A DNA stretch of 37,152 nt, taken from positions 1 to 37,152 of the forward strand of contig JAFAXQ010000313.1 in assembly GCA_019240835.1 (NCBI GenBank), given 5' to 3'. The stretch's first letter is position 1; the number at the start of each line of letters is the position of its first letter. The notes under the pieces are model-generated. The model was not told the DNA's origin, did no database searches, and worked only from the letters and a program-made list of their open reading frames with translations. This DNA is from Ktedonobacteraceae bacterium (GTDB lineage Bacteria; Chloroflexota; Ktedonobacteria; Ktedonobacterales; Ktedonobacteraceae). A program made the position numbers and the translations under genes. Positions 32,975-37,152 of this stretch are shown here, one piece after another.

Positions 32975-33946
32975 TTAGGAATGTATTGATCCATCAGGCA
33001 TCCTCGTGCCTTGGAGTGACTTGGCTTGTACTAATTGCTGCTGTGTGACTATCGCACCCCTCAGGTCAGCCCCGCTCAAGTCGGCACCGCTCAGAAAAGC
33101 CCCCTTCAGGTCAGCTCTGCTCAAGTCAGCACCACTCAAGTCAGCACCTTGCAGATACGTAGCAAGCAGAAGAGCACCTCTCAGGTGAGCATTGCCCAAG
33201 TTAGCCCCCATCAGCTTAGCAGCAGTCAGGATGGCAGCTTCCAGGCCAGCATAACTCAAGTCAGCGCCTCTCAGATCAGCGCCTCTCAGCTTAGCAGTAG
33301 CCAAGTCAGTGCGAATCAGTTTGGCATCATTCAGGTCAGTACTGCGCAGGTTAGCACCGCTCAGATCAGCACCGCTCAGATTAGCATTGCTCAGATCAGC
33401 ATTGCTCAGATCAGCACTACTCAACTGAGTAGTAGACAAGGCAGCCTTACTCAGATCAGCACCACCCAGGCTGATAATCTGACTGTTCACCTTAATCAAG
33501 TTGGCCTCATATAAGAATTGTAGCAGGGTATCTTTACGCTTTGGGTCCAATCTCCGTAGTGTGGTCAAAGTTCGTGCTCTCGCAACCGTTCTCACATCGT
33601 CCCCATCTTTGGATTCATGTAACTTAGCATTGAGCAATAAATCTGACATGCGGTCTAAATACGCCTGCAGTGTTGCCTCTTGCTGTTGGTCCATTGCAAT
33701 CTGGAGATCGGTCTGATGCTGCTTTTCGCTAACTTGGAGACTAATCTGGTTCTGCTTTTCACTAACTTGGAGGCTAGTCTGGTTCTGCTGTGCAGTGAAC
33801 CAGAGGCCAACCAGAGCCAGTACGAGTGGGATAATCAGCAACTCCAGCCAATTCCAGAGTTTCTTGTCAGCAAATCCTGTCTCCTGAAGAATCGCTTCTC
33901 CCTGCTGCTGAATGCGTTTGAGTCTCTTGTCGTCTTCAGTGAGCAT
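32975..33946 (-). CDS. Membrane-anchored pentapeptide-repeat protein
   Basis: A 323-residue protein. Residues 31-51 (WNWLELLIIPLVLALVGLWF) form one transmembrane helix. Two to three near-identical repeats of the SLQVSEKQNQ type follow, probably coiled-coil, then a charged helical stretch (about 85-155). From about 160 to 305 are some 28 pentapeptide repeats of the A(D/N)LSX type (LSGADLSGANL, LRGADLRGADL), forming a right-handed quadrilateral beta-helix, and a short tail. Ribosome binding site AAGGAG lies 8 nt before the ATG. Such proteins serve as scaffolds or mimic DNA; which applies is unknown. The repeats leave the opposite strand open for 159 codons, which is a by-product of their period. 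Confidence 0.88.
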   Translation of the reverse strand: MLTEDDKRLKRIQQQGEAILQETGFADKKLWNWLELLIIPLVLALVGLWFTAQQNQTSLQVSEKQNQISLQVSEKQHQTDLQIAMDQQQEATLQAYLDRMSDLLLNAKLHESKDGDDVRTVARARTLTTLRRLDPKRKDTLLQFLYEANLIKVNSQIISLGGADLSKAALSTTQLSSADLSNADLSNANLSGADLSGANLRSTDLNDAKLIRTDLATAKLRGADLRGADLSYAGLEAAILTAAKLMGANLGNAHLRGALLLATYLQGADLSGADLSRADLKGAFLSGADLSGADLRGAIVTQQQLVQAKSLQGTRMPDGSIHS

Positions 33947-34088
33947 CTGTAGCTCTCCTTCTCAGAACTGCCATTGTCTCTGTGTTGGCTAATGCCTAGA
34001 ACATCGCTCAAGTAATTCCAGCATGCATACGATGGTGATGAAGCGACCCATGAGAAGCTTTTTGAGTACAAAAGGATATTCATTCTTC

Positions 34089-34141
34089 GGCAAAGGGTTC
34101 GCTTTGCCAAAGAGTGATTCAGAATAGTGAAGCTATTCTGA
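34089..34141 (-). terminator. Two tandem short hairpins downstream of the small OB-like gene
   Basis: GGCAAAG-loop-CTTTGCC (34089-34108) and TCAGAATAG-loop-CTATTCTGA (34119-34141) are both perfect stems. They lie within 75 nt after the stop of the minus-strand gene at 34163. There is no T-tract, so they may end or protect the transcript. The remaining part of 33947-34162 is unremarkable. Confidence 0.4.
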
Positions 34142-34162
34142 CAACTGACTTGCTAGTGTAGA

Positions 34163-34408
34163 TCATGGATTTTCTGGATTGACTTTCCCTACATCCAAGA
34201 GAGACGGGTTTGTGTAAGGTGGTACTGTGTTACCTGAGAGTGTCACGTTCTCGTTATCATAGTCAGGAAGATTCACTGTGCTGCTCTGCAGTGCGTAAAG
34301 GATCTTTCCTGATGAATCAACTAGGATGTGTGTCCCATACGGAGGATTATTTGTGTCGTTTTCCCGAACTGTTCCTTGTGCAGAAACTGTATCTTCTTCT
34401 AGAGTCAT
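34163..34408 (-). CDS. Small OB-fold-like protein, 81 residues
   Basis: Not a named family for me. The pattern resembles small OB-like bacterial proteins: GTVRENDTNNPPYGTHILVD, then ILYALQSSTVNLPDYDNENV, TLSGNTVPPY and a final LLDVGKVNP. They are similar to secreted OB-fold proteins in which YALxSxTVxLxxY and VTVxGTxVP occur, but this copy lacks a signal peptide. The frame opens at 34429, but AAGGAG is 7 nt before the ATG at 34408, which is preferred. It stands alone between the pentapeptide gene and selA, and may bind a nucleic acid or another protein. Confidence 0.65.
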   Translation of the reverse strand: MTLEEDTVSAQGTVRENDTNNPPYGTHILVDSSGKILYALQSSTVNLPDYDNENVTLSGNTVPPYTNPSLLDVGKVNPENP

Positions 34409-34527
34409 ATATTTTCTCCTTTTCTTCAAAAGTGTGAATCTCGAATATGCTTTATGAAGTCTCTCTAAAAATATATTACGAAGGCTTGCATAAAAATTGG
34501 GGTATGAGCAGGAAGATGGGCTTGAGT

Positions 34528-35946
34528 TCAGTTCCTAGCGGTTAGGTTGTTGTCGGTCCCCATAGTCACCTCTTCCACTAGCGCCTGCACTACTTCTCTA
34601 TCCTGCTCCTCAAACACCGTACGTGGATCGAGCAGCAGCGTATCACGTAGAACGCGTGTGATGATGGGCGTTTTGCGCAGACGTAAGCGCCTAGCCAATT
34701 CTTGCAGCGAGTATGGTACGTGAGCAGCGTCGAGTGCCACCAGCATAGTGGGCAGCGTCTCACCCGGCAGTGAACCGCCGCCAACGGTTGATGCACCTTG
34801 CTGTATGCTGGCTACAACGCCTCTAGTTTGCAGCTCAGCAACCCAACTGCTGGCACGGCTAGCGATTTCTTCTGGGCGTGTGGCAATCATACGCCAGATA
34901 GGAATGTGCGTCTCAGCCTCGCCACGTTGGTAGTGACGCAAAGTCGCCTCAAGCGCTGCTAATGTCATTTTGTCGATGCGCACCGCACGCATAAGCGGAT
35001 GTTTAGCAAGGCGTGCAATCACCTGCGCTTTTCCGACTATAATCCCTGCCTGCGGCCCACCAAGTAACTTATCGCCAGAGAAGCACACAATATCCGCGCC
35101 AGCAGCAATACTCTCCTGTGGTGTTGGTTCGTGGGCGAGTCCGAAATGCTCAGTATCAAGCAAACAACCGCTACCGAGATCGTGCATTACTAGCAGACCA
35201 TGCTCATGGGCCAGTTCTGCTAAAGCACCGATGGAAGTTGACTCGGTAAAGCCGATAATACGAAAGTTGCTTTGATGCACTGAGAGCAGCAGTGCAGTTC
35301 GCTCGCTAAGTGCAGTCTGGTAGTCGCTGATACGCGTACGATTGGTTGTACCCACCTCTACCAAGTGACACCCACTCTGGCGCATTACATCGGGCACACG
35401 AAAGCCGCCACCGATCTCCACCAACTCTGCGCGTGAAATAATTACCTCGCGCCCCAACGCCAAGACACTTAAGCTTAACAGTACTGCCGAGGCAGCATTA
35501 TTAGCAACCAGGGCTGCCTCGGCCCCGAGCAGCTCACAGAGCAAATTCGTCACGTGAGTATAGCGTGAGCCGCGTTCGCCCAGTTCTAAATCGTACTCCA
35601 GATTTGAGTAACTACTTGAGACACGTTGTACAGCCAGCAGGGCTTCTTCACTCAACGGAGCACGCCCGAGATTCGTATTTACGATCACGCCAGTAGCATT
35701 GATCAGTGGGCGCAAACGGGGCTGTTGTTCTCGCTCAAGCTGCTCCTCTGCGGCGCAGAGAAGACTAGAAGCAGGGGGACAGGAAGCGCCATCGTGCATT
35801 GCTGCCCTAGCCCGAACGAGACCAGTGCGCAACGCCTTGAGTGTAAGGACACGAGAGAAGCGGACTACGAGCTGCTGACCATGCTCTGACTGCAAAAGCT
35901 CCTCAATTGACGGGAGCAGGCGAAACTGATTCTGCTCAGCAGTCAT
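34528..35946 (-). CDS. selA: L-seryl-tRNA(Sec) selenium transferase
   Basis: SelA uses pyridoxal phosphate to turn seryl-tRNA(Sec) into selenocysteinyl-tRNA(Sec) with selenophosphate as selenium donor. The 472 residues match the family length. The N-terminal LPSIEELL region, INATGVIVNTNLGRAPLS, YSNLEYDLELGERGSRY, LVANNAASAVLL, ELVEIGGGFRVPDVM and the PLP-lysine motif CFSGDKLLGGPQAG (Lys293) are all present. The GTG at 35958 is possible, but the ATG at 35946 has AGGTG at suitable distance. selB, selC and selD are not in the window. It starts only 18 nt after the stop of a PemK-like toxin gene, an unusual neighbour for selA. Confidence 0.96.
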   Translation of the reverse strand: MTAEQNQFRLLPSIEELLQSEHGQQLVVRFSRVLTLKALRTGLVRARAAMHDGASCPPASSLLCAAEEQLEREQQPRLRPLINATGVIVNTNLGRAPLSEEALLAVQRVSSSYSNLEYDLELGERGSRYTHVTNLLCELLGAEAALVANNAASAVLLSLSVLALGREVIISRAELVEIGGGFRVPDVMRQSGCHLVEVGTTNRTRISDYQTALSERTALLLSVHQSNFRIIGFTESTSIGALAELAHEHGLLVMHDLGSGCLLDTEHFGLAHEPTPQESIAAGADIVCFSGDKLLGGPQAGIIVGKAQVIARLAKHPLMRAVRIDKMTLAALEATLRHYQRGEAETHIPIWRMIATRPEEIASRASSWVAELQTRGVVASIQQGASTVGGGSLPGETLPTMLVALDAAHVPYSLQELARRLRLRKTPIITRVLRDTLLLDPRTVFEEQDREVVQALVEEVTMGTDNNLTARN

Positions 35947-35964
35947 ACTACAATGCACCTACAC

Positions 35965-36396
35965 TCAGTGTAATGAATAAAACATAGTAATGGCTAAACT
36001 GTTTGCAACCTTGCCCATAATAGCACGCATATCTGCATCGTTGAGCTTGCAAATAGCGTATTGATCTGCAAGTAATGTGCGTAACACGGGATACAGCAAC
36101 TCGGTTTTCACCAAGCTATCAGTATCGAGCAGAGGGTAGTCACGCTTCAGTAGTAGATGATGATAAGGGCGCAGCTTTCCCCGGTATGAAGTTAAAGCAA
36201 CGACATTGACAGCTCCGGCATGACGACAAAAGGGTTCCCCCGACGCCACGAGGGCAGGATGCCAATCGAGAATGCGTTTCTCCTCAATACCCGGAGGGAG
36301 CGAAGGATAGCCAAAATTCACCCAATAAACCATGCCGAATTGCACAGGTGTTTGATAAGTCAACGCATCCGGTGCAAGTTCTGGTGGATGAGGCAT
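35965..36396 (-). CDS. PemK/MazF-like toxin family protein
   Basis: MazF/PemK proteins are mRNA endoribonucleases of type II toxin-antitoxin modules. The 143-residue product has the characteristic start FGMVYWVNFGYP, PALVAS, VVALTSYRGKLRP and the loop-strand LLDTDSLVKTELLYPVLRTLL, and ends in a helical DADMRAIMGKVANSL. It has a 12-15-residue insertion between the first strand and PALVAS. Activity and target are unknown. No strong ribosome binding site is seen before the ATG. It lies 29 nt after a small gene that could encode its antitoxin and 18 nt before selA. Confidence 0.7.
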   Translation of the reverse strand: MPHPPELAPDALTYQTPVQFGMVYWVNFGYPSLPPGIEEKRILDWHPALVASGEPFCRHAGAVNVVALTSYRGKLRPYHHLLLKRDYPLLDTDSLVKTELLYPVLRTLLADQYAICKLNDADMRAIMGKVANSLAITMFYSLH

Positions 36397-36425
36397 GGCT
36401 ATTTACATATCTACTTAAATCACTA

Positions 36426-36650
36426 CTAGCGATGCACAAGTGCAACAGAGGCATACGTTGCCGGCTCAGTTGAATCACATTGAGAGCGAAAGCAATGGCT
36501 TGTAAGTGCCCAGGAGCGTGCAACAAAGCTGAGGCGCTCTTCATGTTCATCCTGACCCTCGTCCTGGAGGGCTGCCGTGATGAGCTCCATCTCATACTGG
36601 TACTGCTCTGTCAGTAAGGAAGAACGGCTGAAGTCACAATTCGTCGACAT
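36426..36650 (-). CDS. Small acidic protein upstream of the PemK-like gene, possible antitoxin
   Basis: Not recognised by family. The 74-residue product (MSTNCDFSRSSLLTEQYQYE, then ITAALQDEGQDEHEERL) is acidic in its first half and could form helices. It ends ASVALVHR. AGAGG lies 8 nt before the ATG at 36650; the longer frame to 36728 has no comparable site. Its position and size in front of a PemK/MazF-like gene are those of a cognate antitoxin. It carries no MazE-like or RHH signature that I can see, so this is by context only. Confidence 0.45.
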   Translation of the reverse strand: MSTNCDFSRSSLLTEQYQYEMELITAALQDEGQDEHEERLSFVARSWALTSHCFRSQCDSTEPATYASVALVHR

Positions 36651-36861
36651 AGAAGATACCTCTTGATTCCAGGTCCAAATTGTATACATCACGCATTGCG
36701 GTAACGGTGTGCGCCTGTTACTTTTCAATGATGCAGATTATACCAGCAAAATCCCTTGGAAGCAATCCTTTTTGGGATGATTTTCGGTAATCAGTGTTGT
36801 GATGGCCGCAGACTATCTTCACAAGCATGATAACACAACAATTCTCTTTTGTGGAAGATGC

Positions 36862-36890
36862 TTGACATGCTTAGAAGAGTCGGCTATAAT
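36862..36890 (+). promoter_or_regulatory. Consensus promoter for the tRNA pair
   Basis: TTGACA (36862-36867), exactly 17 nt, then TATAAT (36885-36890): both hexamers match the housekeeping-sigma consensus perfectly. The tRNA-Tyr gene begins 45 nt further on, as expected for a strongly expressed stable-RNA operon. Confidence 0.92.
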
Positions 36891-36934
36891 GTCCCCGTCG
36901 ATCAATCAGAATCCATCGGCTTGTTCCTCAACCT

Positions 36935-37017
36935 GGGCAGTTACCAAAGTGGCCAAATGGGACTGACTGTAAATCAGTTGCGTGATCGCTTCGGAGGTTC
37001 GAATCCTCCACTGCCCA
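36935..37017 (+). tRNA. tRNA-Tyr (GUA)
   Basis: Acceptor stem GGGCAGT pairs with ACTGCCC, discriminator A. The anticodon stem ACTGA/TCAGT holds the loop CTGTAAA with anticodon GTA. A long variable arm (GCG-TGAT-CGC) is present as required for bacterial tyrosine tRNAs, and the T arm is GGAGG-TTCGAAT-CCTCC. The 3' CCA is not fully encoded. Confidence 0.96.
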
Positions 37018-37054
37018 CCCATACACATATTATATAGTATGTCAGGTAAGGTTG

Positions 37055-37126
37055 GCCCGTGTGGCGCAGCGGTAGCGCACAGTCTTGGTAAGACTGGGGT
37101 CATGGGTTCGATTCCCATCACGGGCT
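37055..37126 (+). tRNA. tRNA-Thr (GGU)
   Basis: Acceptor stem GCCCGTG/CACGGGC, discriminator T. The anticodon stem CAGTC/GACTG holds the loop TTGGTAA with anticodon GGT. The T arm is ATGGG-TTCGATT-CCCAT. It lies 37 nt after the tRNA-Tyr gene and is presumably co-transcribed; CCA is not encoded. The last 26 nt of the window show nothing further. Confidence 0.95.
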
Positions 37127-37152
37127 CCCGTGGTTTCTGGATGGTGCAAGGT

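Noticed and set aside
33050-33450. CRISPR-like regular repeats
   Set aside because: The repeats are short, variable and in phase with pentapeptide codons; there are no spacers of constant length.
33035-33514. 159-codon open frame on the plus strand
   Set aside because: It is antisense to the pentapeptide-repeat region; the 15-nt period of the repeats keeps the opposite frame open, and the product is a Ser/Gln-rich repetitive shadow.
36906-37121. 71-codon minus-strand frame
   Set aside because: It runs antisense across both tRNA genes and has no ribosome binding site.

Overview
The window looks like a chromosomal segment of a bacterium of the class Ktedonobacteria (phylum Chloroflexota). This is inferred from gene style, not from a search. 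The evidence is the density of STAND/NB-ARC and TIR proteins, XRE-plus-TPR regulators, an XPB helicase with its Bax1 nuclease partner, a bacterial SUI1/YciH factor, a eukaryote-type Ser/Thr kinase with an extracytoplasmic tail, and a type 2 NADH dehydrogenase of Gram-positive style. No rRNA is present to confirm it.

Layout. 1-56 holds the 5' end of a transposase reading out of the window. 330-6438 is a run of plus-strand genes: gcvT, gcvH, ndh and a TIR-STAND gene coupled to ndh by an ATGA overlap. 6439-6963 is a poorly coding gap with two small minus-strand ORFs that have good ribosome binding sites. 6964-11505 holds yciH (-), a secreted alpha/beta hydrolase (+), a 59-residue membrane protein (-), an EamA transporter (+) and an XRE/TPR regulator (-). 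11762-20231 is a one-direction block: small protein, receiver-like protein without its phospho-Asp, TcmP-like protein, phosphorylase-fold protein (DUF6909-like), XPB helicase, Bax1 nuclease and an HTH-NB-ARC protein with a shortened TPR region. 20435-23678 holds a Ser/Thr kinase, a phosphatase gene broken by one amber codon, and a small P-loop kinase. 23656-30266 is a divergent pair of STAND NTPases: one ends in a helix-turn-helix, the other is a 1672-residue protein with two beta-propellers, helical repeats, an Ig-like module and the NTPase. 30341-37126 holds copZ with a CsoR-type operator candidate, ppk1, a membrane-anchored pentapeptide-repeat protein, a small OB-fold-like protein, selA directly behind a PemK/MazF-like toxin gene with a possible antitoxin, and a tRNA-Tyr/tRNA-Thr pair behind a consensus promoter.

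How the genes work together. gcvT and gcvH are two of the four glycine cleavage components; gcvP and lpd are not here. Ndh reoxidises NADH, and the coupled TIR protein has the residues of an NAD+-consuming TIR domain, so the two may share a substrate pool (inference). XPB and Bax1 form a known helicase-nuclease pair in archaea. The best candidates for an undescribed system are the divergent STAND pair (23656-30266) and the TcmP/phosphorylase/XPB/Bax1 block (12466-18436), whose first two members are preceded by regulatory-looking palindromes.
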